A DNA stretch of 64,000 bases from Hydractinia symbiolongicarpus (lineage: Eukaryota; Cnidaria; Hydrozoa; Anthoathecata; Hydractiniidae): the NCBI RefSeq assembly GCF_029227915.1, contig NC_079880.1:10319501-10383500 (forward strand). Reading direction: 5' to 3'. Numbering within the stretch: position 1 is the first letter of the stretch; each line of letters starts with the position of its first letter. Below the pieces are notes generated by a model. The model searched no databases and had not been told where the DNA came from. It saw nothing but the letters and a program-made list of their open reading frames with translations. Position numbers and translations under genes: made by a program. Positions 34,301 to 45,835 of the stretch are shown here, in pieces.

Positions 34301-37300
34301 AAATAATCAAGCTTATTATTGTAGCGAAATAACCGAGGCTATTTCAACAAAGTAATCGAGGTTATTGTAGCAAGGTAATGTTGAAGAAATGTCACAGAAT
34401 TGTGGGTGCTTAGAGTCTTAAAAGTCCAATAAATGAGTTAGCAAACTTTCCGTAGAAACTTTGATATCCTATATATGAGTAAAAGCCTATAATCTGACCA
34501 ATTGCTATTTCACGTCTGTTTTTTATTCAACTGTGTGTATATATAGTTTATTGACGTCATACGATTTGAGATGTCTTCAAACGAAGAAAAACAAGGCTAC
34601 ATTAAGCTTTATACTTACTTCTACACAAGACAACGCATTGGGGTGGTTGGGAATTGCTACTCTGGCGTGAAAGATATGTATATACTTCCACTCGCCTCAC
34701 ATGATCCTATACCGCCAGAACTGACACCTTTGCCAGGTAAGATTAGCTGGAGTTTGAATCCGTTTAAGTCATCTGCGTATGAATTTCAACGAGAAAGCTA
34801 GGTTGAAGTAAACGTAACGTTCTTCGCTACAGCTTCAAGCATGCATATTAGATTTTTTTCCCTGACAAAACGTTTGTATTCTGGTAGCTAAGTCTTTCTG
34901 GACTGACATTGTTTTTTAACAACCATTACAAATTCCAGAAACGCTACCATCTTTATTGCGATAAAGATTTGGCGTATTAAGGCGAATCTCCATGGGACAA
35001 TTTTTACGACGATCTTCATCAATACTCGAATTTGATTGGTTGTGATTTTTGTCATGACAAAAAGTTGAATTGGTTTCTACTTTTCGTCACAAAAATCATC
35101 GCGAATATCGTACAGTGGAGATTCGGCTTTAGGTGCTATGCTTCACATATCTGACTCTGCGACTGTAATAGCCGACTTGAACATTTACTATCACTGTCAA
35201 ATAGATTTGTTGTGATCTTTTTTCAGGCTTACCAAAGCCTCGTCCTCATATGCTTCTTGGGATCATTGTGCGAGTAAAGTCTGCTAAAAAGAAGCATAGC
35301 GATACAGTGAGTGCTGATTCATCACCGGAAATGGTACCTAAGAAAAAGAAGAAGAAAAAGGAGAGAAAAAAGGTCTGTTGCTATTGTGTCCAAAAATCGT
35401 TCTGTTTGTTTGTTTTTTTTGGTGGTTAACAACAATTTTTTCTTGGAACTAACTAATAATACTAATACTTCGAGCAAACGTCTCGTCTATTTTTAAACGC
35501 TAGTATAATATTCCGTAGGCTGAAGGCTATTTTAACAACTAATATTATTTTAGGAAAAGGAATTAGATAAGGAAAGAGTTGAAATTGAAGCTCAGAAAAA
35601 ACTCATTGACATTATATTTAAAAATCGTGTCGGTGATCCTGAGCATCCTGTAAATAGTTTAACAAAAGATATCGATCCCGCTACCGTCTTAAAAAACTTG
35701 CAAGAGAAGGACCCCTCCCCCGTGAAGAAAACTGTAAGTTTCATAATTTGAAGTCTAGTGTGAGGGAGTGCGTTGTGTTGTTGTTTTTTAGATTTTCACG
35801 CTTGACTGTTTTTGTTTTGTTTTTTAACTTTTGGTACACAACGTTTAATAATGTCAAAGTTTTTTGTTTTAAAAATGTCTTCTGTCAACAGGATGTCATA
35901 AGTTTTGACGTTTTCCGAGTTTCTTTCCTAGGAGCAAGACTTCAGCGTCAACGAAGAAGAGAATAAAAAGCTGGAAATGGAACAACTGAAAAAGCTGAAA
36001 GAACAACAAGAAGAGATTTATAGACTACAACTGGAAGTGGGTACATCTGCACAACAAGAATCTGATGTTGTTATCATGCCTGACCCTGCGACCATGACGA
36101 ACGAGGACGATGTGCCCAAAGATAAAAACGTTAGTGAAGAAAACAAGGATGGAAGTAGTCTCGGTGAGATTGACTCACAAGTAACAGAAGAGAGTCCGCC
36201 TGCTAGCCCTAGACCGGAAGAACCTATAGCTGATAAAAACGAAATTCCACTTTTGGGGGGTACAGACTCAGTGTCGTATGGAAAACCTGATGCGGTCGTT
36301 ACGTCGGCAGCGGCAATAGTGACGACAAGTACACGTCCAGCGTCAGATGATGACTACGTCATGAATTTAATTGAAGACATACAAGTGTCAGTGCAACCAC
36401 CGAAGGTGAGTCTTGTGCTCTGTAAATTAACAAGTCATTCTGTAAATTTACAAAACGTTCTATAGCCTCTTGGACAAGTTCTTTTCTACAATTTTTAAGG
36501 ATAGTATGATCTGACTTTTCGTCATTTTTCTGAAAGAAATGAAAACCATACAAAAAATATTCCTACAGTGTAAGATATATTTATACATTATACCTACAGT
36601 GTAAGATATATTTATACATTATTCCTACAGTGTAAGATATCATTATACCTACAGTGTAAGATATATTTATACATTATACCCACAGTGTAAGATATATTTA
36701 TACATTATACCCACAGTGTAAGATTCGCCGAAGTTATTTTATAATCTAACGGAAAAACACTTTTAAGGATTCATGTACAGTAACGAAAGCTTGTTGTATT
36801 AAATTGTTTTTTAGTTTCAATTGGACATCGTAAAGAACCGTGCAGAAAGTAAAATGCCAGAACTACCTGTTATTCCTTTACCAACTACATCAGTATTTGG
36901 AGGTCTGCCACTCCCGCTACCTGGATCTATCCCGAAAGTACCGATACCTCCAAACATCAAGCTTCCGCCGGGCGTACCATTTCCGCCATTACCGCCCAAA
37001 CCTATTAGCCTAACAGGAGCAGTCCCAGCAGGTGGAAGTATATCAAACACTCCTCTGTCACCTCCTCATGAAACGGTCAGAGATCCTCGGAATACCTCGC
37101 CGCATTACGATGCTACTAGACGCGATCCCAGACTTTCTTCACCGTACAAAGATATGAGAAAGAGTGCAACGTCTCCGTCATTTGATCAAACCAGGGGAGA
37201 GCCTTCATTGCCACCACACTCGAGGAGAGGCTCTTCTCCTGTGTATGAGCACACGAGACATCCAATGTATCATCCTGAAAAAAACACGTACAGAGATTAT

Positions 37301-38887
37301 TCTGAGGAGAGACGACATCGAATGCAGTGCTCTTCTCCACGTGATGGAGGACGTCATCGAATGCAGCGTTCTCCACCTAGAGATAACCCCTCGTACGAAG
37401 GGGGAAATAGACATTCCTTAGATGCAACTCATTCTGTTGACCATAGGCAGCTACCTCCAAATTTTGATTCACCAAGTCGAGACGCTTACCCAAATAAAAG
37501 GTATGGTCCACCTGGCCATGTGACTAATTTTAATGTTAATCAACCAAGGCCTATGAATACTGATTCGCAAAGATTACTAAATCAGGATCAGTCTCGTCCA
37601 TACTATCCTGAACCACAACATCCAGGCCAGCAAAGACAGTTTCATGCGGAATCACCAGGCGCTTTTCATCCGGACCAACAGAGGCCATTTCATCCTGATG
37701 GAATAATAAGACCCTTCCACACTGACCAGCAAGGACCGCCTCATCCAATGGAGAATCAGTTTGGTGGAAGGGAAGTTGTTAACAACGCTAATGTAAATGA
37801 GCCTTTCCAAAATAGAATGAATTTTGAAAGGTCATTGCAGTCTGATATTCCAATGCAACCACGATACCAAGATTCATTGCCACGACCACCCGGGTTTGCG
37901 ATACCGCCAAACCAGCAGCAACCTCTTCCCCCATTTTATCAAGGTGTACATGGGAACAATGCCACCGATTTGCACCCATCCGCTCCATCTCAAAACTTTC
38001 CACCTGGGTTAAATAATGGCGCAGTAAATTTCAACAATCCCAATATGCCACCCTTTTCACCCACAGTGGCTAACTTTTCGCAAAGTGTTAACACATTTCC
38101 ACCTCAAAATCAAAATGCATTCCCAAATCCACATGAAATGAGCGGCCCGAGACCACCGTTTCCTTTCAATAGTGGTGCACCATTTCAACCACCCATGCAG
38201 GCTCCTGGGTTTACGCCGGCACTGCCGATGCAACCTCCAGATAGAAACCAATTTCAACCGATGATGCCTTCATTTCCGCCGCATTCGATGCAGGAACCTG
38301 ATGTTGCGAAAAGCGTGCAGCCACAGGCTAATAATATGGGACTTAACGAAGCGCTGAGTCAAAAAGGTTTAGCACCTTGTGAATCACAACCACGTTCGCT
38401 TTTGGAAGGTATGAAAGGTTTTGAGAAATACGATCATAGAAACGAAAATAGAAACGAAACACGATACAAGTACTCAGATCGAGGCCGTTCGAAACGAGGC
38501 AGAGGTGAATTTGACAGAAGGGACAGAGATCGGAAATATTCCGACCGAAAGCCATACCGAGATAATTATAGAAAAGACGACTACAACGAATACAAATATC
38601 GACCGTCACAAAAGGAGGAGAGACTTATACCTCCTAGAGAGAGACTTCATAAAGATTTTTCGCAGGATGCAAAAATTAGTCCAGGCACGAGATTTAACAG
38701 AAATATATCTAGTGGTGGAAGAAAGCCGTCGGATGATCTAGAAGAGGGAGAGGTGAGGGACCATGATAATAAAACTACAGTGGGGGAGGGTGTTTTTACT
38801 TCGAGAAATATGAACCCAACGAGAGTTGAAGATGAGCAAGATGTCTGGCAAAATCGAGGTCGGTACAAACAATGGGGAAGGGAATAA
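25373..38887 (+). CDS. DIDO1: DIDO1/PHF3-family protein (PHD, TFIIS central domain, SPOC), complete, 21 exons
   Basis: Exons: 25373-25570, 26087-26179, 26297-26384, 26862-27030, 27298-27419, 28554-29065, 29218-29330, 29544-29628, 29864-30053, 30705-30958, 31311-31427, 32014-32091, 32374-32418, 32648-32835, 33367-33426, 33972-34257, 34547-34736, 35227-35372, 35554-35733, 35932-36405, 36815-38887. Borders are GT-AG; the sum is exactly 1887 codons. Order: Lys/Pro-rich and acidic N-terminus; C4HC3 PHD finger about 172-222 (LWCFCKKPHSNRFMICC, EEWFHGDCVGIS); a Cys cluster about 407-430; TFIIS central domain about 523-650 (VRNNVRKSLKDIL, KYKTKYRSLIFNLKD); SPOC domain about 804-950 (VWRGFVMMQKVAKF, HMLLGIIVRVK); then a long Pro/Gln-rich and RD/RGG-like disordered tail. 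The family reads H3K4me3 and phosphorylated Pol II CTD. The PHD resembles DIDO1 more than PHF3, so the symbol is a best guess for a single ancestral gene. Confidence 0.94.
28227..28271. repeat. 20-bp hairpin in DIDO1 intron 5
   Basis: Arms 28227-28246 and 28252-28271 pair over 20 positions with one A:C mismatch around a five-base loop. The core is GGGATTTAGAA against TTCTAAATCCC. A foldback of miRNA-precursor size or a small MITE core; no further evidence. Confidence 0.7.
34256..34382 (+). repeat. About 23.5-bp tandem repeat starting at the exon 16 donor
   Basis: The donor sequence AAGGTAATCGAGGTTATTGT at the end of exon 16 is the first of about five diverged copies. GTAATCG recurs at 34281 and 34352, and GTAATGT occurs at 34375. 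Intervening copies have ATAATC or ATAACC. The intron therefore opens with a series of copies of its own 5' splice site. Confidence 0.8.
36562..36724 (+). repeat. 30-bp minisatellite in DIDO1 intron 20
   Basis: Six starts of a unit CC(T/C)ACAGTGTAAGATAT with a TTTATACATTAT tail recur about every 30 bases, with one shorter copy. Located about 90 bases before the last exon. Confidence 0.85.
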
Positions 38888-38927
38888 TTTTCATAAAATA
38901 TATCATATATATGTGTGCGTATATTTT

Positions 38928-39115
38928 GCGTGAAGTTTTTGCTTTTTTTTCATTTACGGCTGGATCTGTGGCGCTTTTCGCGGATCTATGGCGCTTTTCG
39001 CTTGCTTTGCACGAAGTTTTTGCTTCTCCTTTCATTTACGACTGGACCTGTGAGCCTTGCTGCAAATCTGTGGCGCTTCACGCAGATCTGTGGCGCTTTT
39101 CGCTTGCTTTGCACT
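38928..39115 (+). repeat. Direct repeat after DIDO1 stop (3' UTR region)
   Basis: Two imperfect copies of an approximately 84-94-bp unit contain GTGAAGTTTTTGCTT, TTTCATTTACG and CGCTTGCTTTGCAC. Internal TCTGTGGCGCTTTTCGC-like subunits occur four times. GC is locally raised. Confidence 0.75.
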
Positions 39116-39474
39116 CCCAAGCTTTCTTTTATAGATTTTAAGTGGCATAAGTGTAGCTGAAGATTCTTAAAAATCTTTTCTAATGGAATGATTAGGATTT
39201 TAACATTATGTATGTTTTATTAAGAATTTTGCGTCTTTGGAAATAGTAGTGGATTACGTAGGTTTTAATTTTTTCTCTTCAATATTCATTGGTCTCCCTT
39301 TGTGCGTTTTTCTCCCTCCTCCCTAGCGTTTAATTGAAGTTATATATTGCTCGTACTGTTTTTATCGGATAGTTTATCATCAGATGTAAAATATATGTAC
39401 TTTTATTTGTGTGATCATATCCAAAATATTTTTATTTTTATATTCTTTCGTGTTTACATATGATCTGATTCTGC

Positions 39475-39542
39475 TTTGCATTGTGGGATCATGTGAGTTT
39501 TGCAACCATTTGCATTGTGGGATCATGTGAGTTTTGCAACCA
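39475..39542 (+). repeat. Two-copy 34-bp tandem repeat
   Basis: TTTGCATTGTGGGATCATGT and the following 14 bases are duplicated exactly, 39475-39508 and 39509-39542, about 600 bases past DIDO1. Confidence 0.9.
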
Positions 39543-42500
39543 GTAGGGTTGCGAATTGTTCTTCATATTCAATTTGTGGCGTACACAAAAAGCTGAGTAG
39601 GTTAAAGTTTTAATACAGCTCTAACTTCACTATTTAGTACAAGTTAAAAAAAATCGTAGATAATAATGAAATGGGATTTATTTGAATCAAATATGTCAAA
39701 GTTTTCCTCTAAACGATTTTTTTAATATAGTAATGAGACCCTACGTGAAACCGTAATCTGCTCTTCGCCATTAAAACGGACTTTTTAACCGCTTTGACTG
39801 AATTTTACGTTAGTCATAAAATTTAGAACTAGTACGTCATTTCGAAACCCTTTAAAATTTTATAGCTTATAGCTAATTCATAGAATATTTATTTAAATTA
39901 AAAAAAATGAAAAAGGGGGAATATATACTAACAAACAATTATTTCCTAGTTCTCTTCTATAAAATTTAATACATTTATAAAGTTTAAACTTCCTTATCTC
40001 CAAAACGATTTTTGCTCGATGCACATCTTTACGTTTTAGGCTGAAAGGTACAAGCATTTATAAATACGAGACAAAATTAAAGTATTAATGTTTTGGGATA
40101 CTGAACTCTCAAACGGTGTCTGTTTTCTTCTTACATATGAACTGTTAAGATTTTACCACGATGTGAAGGTCAAAAAGTTCAACAAAGAAGCACGGAAAGC
40201 AACTTTTTGGTAACGTTCAATTGGAGTAGATTTAAATAGTGCGGTTTATTATACAATAAGCTTTAAATGCTTGTACCTGTTAGGCTCAACAGTCGGCAAC
40301 TTAAAAAAGGTCTTCAATAACTTTTTACGTCTTTCCATTTTTTTATTTTATGACAAAAATAACAATGTTTGATGCAAAATATATCTAGCCTTCCAAAGAA
40401 TGTATACTTTTATTCCGCAGTGTTGGACTTACAGACAGTACTCTTAACATGGGTAAGAGGTGTTTCATGTATTCTTAAGATGGCTATAATGAGGTTATAT
40501 ATACATATAAAAACCCACAAGCTGTGTGTTTTTTAAATGTAGGTGTAGTTCTGCAGATAGAATTCGATATTATTCGAAAATCATTGATTCGAATGTATTA
40601 TTTCTTTCTATGATTTCGAATTAAGTTGGGAAGTTATCAGCATGTTTCTTTCCTTCTATACTCATAGAGACGGGGTTTTTTTTAACTTTATTTAAAAACT
40701 TGTTCAGACTTCCTAAACTATCAATTTAGGTGTGTCATACCTCTATCAGTTAACATTCAACTGTATAAAATTTCCAAATACTGACTTGTATCTTTGATTT
40801 GAGACGCTCTAAAGCGATGTTACTGTGTTGAAAACTTCACCCTGTATGCATTTTTTGTTCTTTTAGGTAGTAAATAATCTAATAATAGAAACCAATCGAA
40901 ATGAGTAAGATTTTGAATATGGCGCAAGTTGTCTTAGTAACCAGGCCTAAAAAAAGTTGAAATATCGAGGCTGATCATCAGCCTTATTGACGACGAACAG
41001 ATGTCCACTGGATAAAGACAAGTTAAATTCAAGTACACAGTTTTCTATCTAAGTGTGTTAAGAATACAAACTGCTGATTGAAATGTTAGAAAAGTAGTGA
41101 GAAGAGATGCTGACGTCAGCAGTAGTTGGCACTTTTTAAGAGTCCAACCAAATAACCTATCTGCTCTAAACTTTCAGTTTCGCTAATTTTGTATAGAAGT
41201 AGCCTATATAATGTGGTGACAAACTTTCAAATTTTCTATTTTGTCTCGATATTTTGTGAAGTGTTGTCATAAGTTGCAATCATTCTTCTCATCTCGTGGT
41301 AATGTTTGTGATCAATATTATGTGATTATAGTTAGGACCGATAACAGGACCATTGGAGAAATTATTAGTTATTCTATTCCTGCATGTTTATCTGGAATTT
41401 CTAGGAAGGGTGTCATGATGCCACACTTTCAAATCCTATCTTCAATATAATTTTTACCCTAACTTACGCAGGAACGAGATATATATTTGTTGTTTTTTGA
41501 CAAAGATTCTGACTGCTATTGTAGGGTAACCTCACCTTTAGACAACAAGCTGCGAATCAGCCATTATACAAACGGTAAAAATGTAAAGATTTTTGAGCCT
41601 TGGTTACTGATTTTGCTTCAAAATTTAAAGAAAAACAAGGATTCTCAAACTTCCTGAACGGTTAGCTAAAACCTTTTTTCCTGAAACTGTGCGGTATCCC
41701 CTAAGAATATACGCAAGTAGTCGTCTACTTTTGGAAAATTTAACAGGGATTCTCCCGCCGTAGCAAAATTATTAAAACCGTATCATAGTTGTTATTTGTA
41801 GCTTGAATTATAATAAATTATAATAAATTCTAATAAACGAACTTCATATAAGCAACTTCTCATACGAACTTCTTTGAAATGATACGAACTTTAATACGGA
41901 CTTTAAAATTTTGATGATGAAAAAGTTCGTATTAAAAATAAAATGATACGAAAGATTTAATAAATAATACGAAGTTTTTTATACGAATTATGCTATTTAC
42001 GTACGAACATTTTGAGGCGATCCCTTAGCATAACCCGGTTTTACAGACAGCCAACGATTATTTTTTTAGCGACTTGTTGTTAACCCGTGGAAAAATCTAC
42101 GGGTCTGCTTGTCCTCAGATTTTCGCCCGTATCCCGTACATCGCTGTTTCGTGGATCGTCATTTTGAACAAAGTACGGGTATTATAGCGATATCCTGCAA
42201 AAAATTCAATGTTGCAAATAATTCTTTCTTCGGTTTTGTTTGCATGGACAAAAAAAATTTCTAAACATCCTGATGACGTCTGTGATCGATACGTTGGTTT
42301 GAATACGATATTCTGAAAAACTATTTTATTTTTATTGTTTTTGAATAGCTCTGTTATTTGTTTTTGTTGCACAAAGTGGATTTTTCCATGGGGTTTAAAG
42401 TTAGTTTATTTAAATTAACGTGAAAGTAATATTCTAATTATTCAAATCGCACCTGGCTTTTTTATCGCAGCCTCAATTTTTTCATACCACCTCGCTAGCG

Positions 42501-43040
42501 TTCAATGTAAACAAACAAACCAGTAGATGTTTATATACTCTGTTTATTCTTGACCAATCAAAACAAACTTTGTTATGTTTTCAACGAATGGTGAGCCATA
42601 ATCAACTTTTGAATGAGTTAAACCAGTCATACATGAGAGCTGTTTTTCTTCGATATTTTTAATCGTTTATACAGTGCAGTGAAAAGCAGGTAGGCTATAT
42701 ACTATTATCATTTTTTTAATTATATTTTTATTTATTACACTTTTTATTTTTCAGCTAACAAAAATTAAAATACCACGCCCACTCCCACATGTGCAATAAA
42801 CCGATCGTCCCGGAGTTTTATTTAGGCTTCTTGTATCAAAACTTTAAGTTTTTTTTGCGAAATGTATCTTCTCTTCCTATTTTTTCGAGTTAGATATTGT
42901 TACCGCTCACTGCAACTCTCACTCGCCGAAACGTTCGCGGTGTTTAATCTAGCCTAAGTCGTTTAATTCCTGCTTTCCTGATTTTCATATGTAGCTTTAA
43001 ATCGTGATACTCGTGAAATTGATATTAAATGTGATTTCAT
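39543..43040. other. DIDO1 to GPCR interval, no gene
   Basis: 3.5 kb without a convincing coding exon. A perfect 12-base palindrome with a CRE core (GCTGACGTCAGC) lies at 41109-41120. 41870-42010 is dense in ATACGAAC/GTTCGTAT motifs in both orientations, perhaps a decayed foldback element. Confidence 0.45.
41830..42010. repeat. Cluster of ATACGAAC motifs in both orientations
   Basis: Short words ATACGAAC, TACGAA and the inverse GTTCGTAT recur about ten times within 180 bases. This looks like a degraded palindromic element. No terminal repeat or duplication could be fixed. Confidence 0.4.
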
Positions 43041-43051
43041 CCTCTTTTTAG
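43041..43051 (+). other. Splice-acceptor-like T-rich/AG before GPCR ATG
   Basis: CCTCTTTTTAG ends at 43051, only 7 bases before the ATG at 43059. It is the tightest of the seven cases. Confidence 0.55.
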
Positions 43052-43058
43052 AAAGACA

Positions 43059-44234
43059 ATGTTTCCGGACAACGCTGGATATAATATTACGTTGGCTATC
43101 ATCTTTGTATTGGGCATTCTAGGGAACGTCACTTTCATCTTATACCAAGTGATCAATAAACCCAAAACATCTGTTGATAAATTCTTTCTCTGTTTATCAG
43201 TTGTCCAGTTGCTCGTGGTTGTAATTGGAATTCCATTCGTAAATAGTATATGGTTTGGTGAGGCCTACCAACATGGTGCGGTTGGTTGCCAAGGATTCGT
43301 ACCGCTCCATTCAGTGTGTGACATTTGCGAGGCACTGTTGTTGTGTGTGTTAGTCGCCTCTTTGGCGGAGAAATTGAAAGGAGATGAGCGTGTTCTTCGT
43401 CACATGGTGTGGAGCCTCGTTCTCGTGTTTTTATCAGCTGTTGTCATGACAATGCCGTATTTTGGAGTTAATGTGCTTACTAAGAGAAATATTGGTGGAA
43501 AAATGCAAAAGGTCTGTGTGGAGGACTGGAACGAAGTTGCTTCGCGCATATTTCGCCTAGTTCGCGTCGCCTTTCAATTCATCGTTCCTTTGGTTGTTTT
43601 TATATATTTTAATGTAAAATCCTGGAAGATAATATCGTTCATGCACGAGTATATTGGAACGAAAAAAGTTCGGGCAAAGTATCAAAGTTTCTCGAAGGTT
43701 GTAGCTGAAACAAACGATAGTTCTGAACCGAATTATTTAAAGTTCACTGAATCGGAAGAAATGAATCTGGAAATGAATCAAATTTACCAACGGGAAAACT
43801 CGATCTCATCGATTCAACAAGAGGAAGGCTCCTCCAATGTTTCCGTGCAAATCTTCACGAATGAAATCACTATTGAGAAGATAACAAGTAATGCGCCATT
43901 GTGGAAGGGAAAAATTCCCGACACGAAGTGGAAGCAGGAGAACGAGTTTCAGAAGTTGGCTTTCTCGATTAAGTGGTTTAAATACACACGCAATCTCTTC
44001 TACATTTCGTTTGCTGCTTCAATTTTATTTATCACCAGTGTTTTTCCGAGTGAAGTGATGACTGTATTTTCGCTCGCCGTACCTCCACTCGTCTATAACG
44101 ATGCAGAAAGATCGGCTGCCAAGGCTGTGTTTTGTTTACGTTTTTTTCCCGCCATTGTAAACCCGTGGTTGTTTTTATTCGGCATTGTAAAGTATCGTCG
44201 GAGCATTTTCAAATGTAAGAAACGTTGCTGTTAA
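43059..44234 (+). CDS. Orphan class A (rhodopsin-like) GPCR, divergent, intronless
   Basis: One 391-codon frame has seven hydrophobic helices. TM1 carries the GN pair (GILGNV), TM4 the invariant Trp (VWSLVLV), TM5 the Pro (FIVPLVVFIYF) and TM7 an NPxxF version of NPxxY (IVNPWLFLF). A Cys at the top of TM3 (GCQGF) and one in loop 2 (KVCVED) could form the usual disulphide. The TM2 aspartate is replaced (CLSVVQLL) and the DRY motif after TM3 is absent (AEKLKGD). The third cytoplasmic loop is long (about 115 residues), and the tail is short with a CKKRCC cluster suited to palmitoylation. The ligand is unknown. Family level is supported by the TM landmarks, not by a named orthologue. AATAAA at 44387-44392 is a likely poly(A) signal. 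Confidence 0.82.
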   Translation: MFPDNAGYNITLAIIFVLGILGNVTFILYQVINKPKTSVDKFFLCLSVVQLLVVVIGIPFVNSIWFGEAYQHGAVGCQGFVPLHSVCDICEALLLCVLVASLAEKLKGDERVLRHMVWSLVLVFLSAVVMTMPYFGVNVLTKRNIGGKMQKVCVEDWNEVASRIFRLVRVAFQFIVPLVVFIYFNVKSWKIISFMHEYIGTKKVRAKYQSFSKVVAETNDSSEPNYLKFTESEEMNLEMNQIYQRENSISSIQQEEGSSNVSVQIFTNEITIEKITSNAPLWKGKIPDTKWKQENEFQKLAFSIKWFKYTRNLFYISFAASILFITSVFPSEVMTVFSLAVPPLVYNDAERSAAKAVFCLRFFPAIVNPWLFLFGIVKYRRSIFKCKKRCC

Positions 44235-44392
44235 CCTCGTGTAAACCGCGTGTAACGCGCTATCGCTTGTATTTACATATTTATTGTTTACGTGTACGTT
44301 AACCGATGTAACATTGATCAAACATGAAACCGTGTGTGCTATTTTTTTTTCAACGTCTCAGTGTATGCACTTTCTCGAAAATGTAAAATAAA

Positions 44393-45795
44393 AGTTGTTC
44401 GGCTCATTATCGTGTTGTTAACTCTATATAGAGTCTAGAGGGGTCCAGCAAACTTCTCTTCTAAAAACCGAAGTTAAGTAAAATTTTGTGGCTCAGGGAA
44501 AATCGAAAAAAAATTCATGTGCTGAGGACTGGCCTAAAAAATTACTAGCGTTTCCTTTCTTTTTTTATGTGCAAGTTAACCTGTCCTTTTTGTTTCCTAA
44601 AATCCAACTCCCACCCCCTCACCCACCTTCTCCCACAACTGCTTCCCCACTTCATCCTTCGTTGGAGATAAGCTGATTAGTAGGTATCAGACTAGACTAG
44701 TAACAAAAATAAAATGTTCATTTCGCCCTTGAATTAGAACTTTCATGTAAGGCCTGCCTTAGTCGAAAGCGTAACACATTATTGAGATATCATAGCATCT
44801 TCATAAGAAAAATCATAGCATTTAAAAATCTCTTGTTTGTAGGCCCCCTGAGACAATATGTAATGTATCCAGTCTCTATATTAATAATAGACGTATTCTT
44901 TCTGTCTGTCCACGAGAAAAACGTCGTGTTACGAAAACACGAACTGCGATATACGAGGTTAGCAACTAGTAGGGCATAATATGCTTGTTTAAAGTCGATC
45001 TTCACTAATCCAAGTTGAGCTAGGTCTTGATTCACGCACATATTAAATGAACGACTTTTGATCCGTATTGGTCTAAAGCTGTTCAAGAACTGTTTAAAAA
45101 TAAAGCGATGTTATAAAGAAGTGGAAGTTAATATTTTAGCAAGCGGTGCTAACGTGAATTCAAAACGTATTTGCCAGGTAACATCGTAGACGCAGATGGT
45201 GAATTAGTAGGTAATATTCTCCTTTTGATTTCTTTTCTAAAAAAGTTCTAACTCGCTAGTTTTTTGGTGCTGTTGTTTGTTTTTGTCCATGGACCCGAAT
45301 CGAATTGGATTTCGATCCGATCGGGTATGGCGAAAGTACACTTTTTGGGGGAAATCATCGCGATAAAAAAGTCAAAAGAAAAACTTAAAAGTTATAATTT
45401 TTATTTATTCAAGACTTTTACTATGCTGTCGAAAGGTCTTTAGGAAAACACCATCTCCCAGTTAAAAGTTTCTTGTATCTGCTATTCTTTCCCAGTTACG
45501 TTAACAATGACATTTGTGTGAGACAGTATACACTCCCCTCCATGGCATTAAAATTATAAAGAAATTTTACCTTCAAACTATTTTTTTGTGTACCAATAGG
45601 GAGAAGTCTACGTGTTATATACATTTTTGATTTCCTCGTATTTTTGAACCACGTGGCATGCAGGGAGTCGGGTCGAAGCTGTTTAATTGCTTACTCGACT
45701 TTCTGCTAAATGTTTGAAATTGTATCTTACAAAAAATATAAAAGTTTGCCTTTTCCTGTTGTTTGATTGTGTTATTAACCGAAAATATGTTTGCT
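44393..45795. other. GPCR to LSM3 interval, no gene
   Basis: Spacer of 1.4 kb with a C-rich stretch at 44605-44640 and otherwise AT-rich sequence. I see no exon or defined element. Confidence 0.4.
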
Positions 45796-45806
45796 TATTT
45801 TTATAG
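45796..45806 (+). other. Splice-acceptor-like T-rich/AG before LSM3 ATG
   Basis: A TTATTTTTATAG motif ends at 45806, 29 bases before the LSM3 ATG. Confidence 0.5.
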
Positions 45807-45835
45807 GATATTAATAAATCAGTAAATTAAAAAAA

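Noticed and set aside
35892-35931. Alternative acceptor at 35892 for DIDO1 exon 20
   Set aside because: It leads to an in-frame stop; the acceptor at 35931 keeps the frame open to the next donor.
37164-38868. Many overlapping frames in both strands across the last DIDO1 exon
   Set aside because: All are shadows of the Pro/Arg-rich 690-residue last exon.
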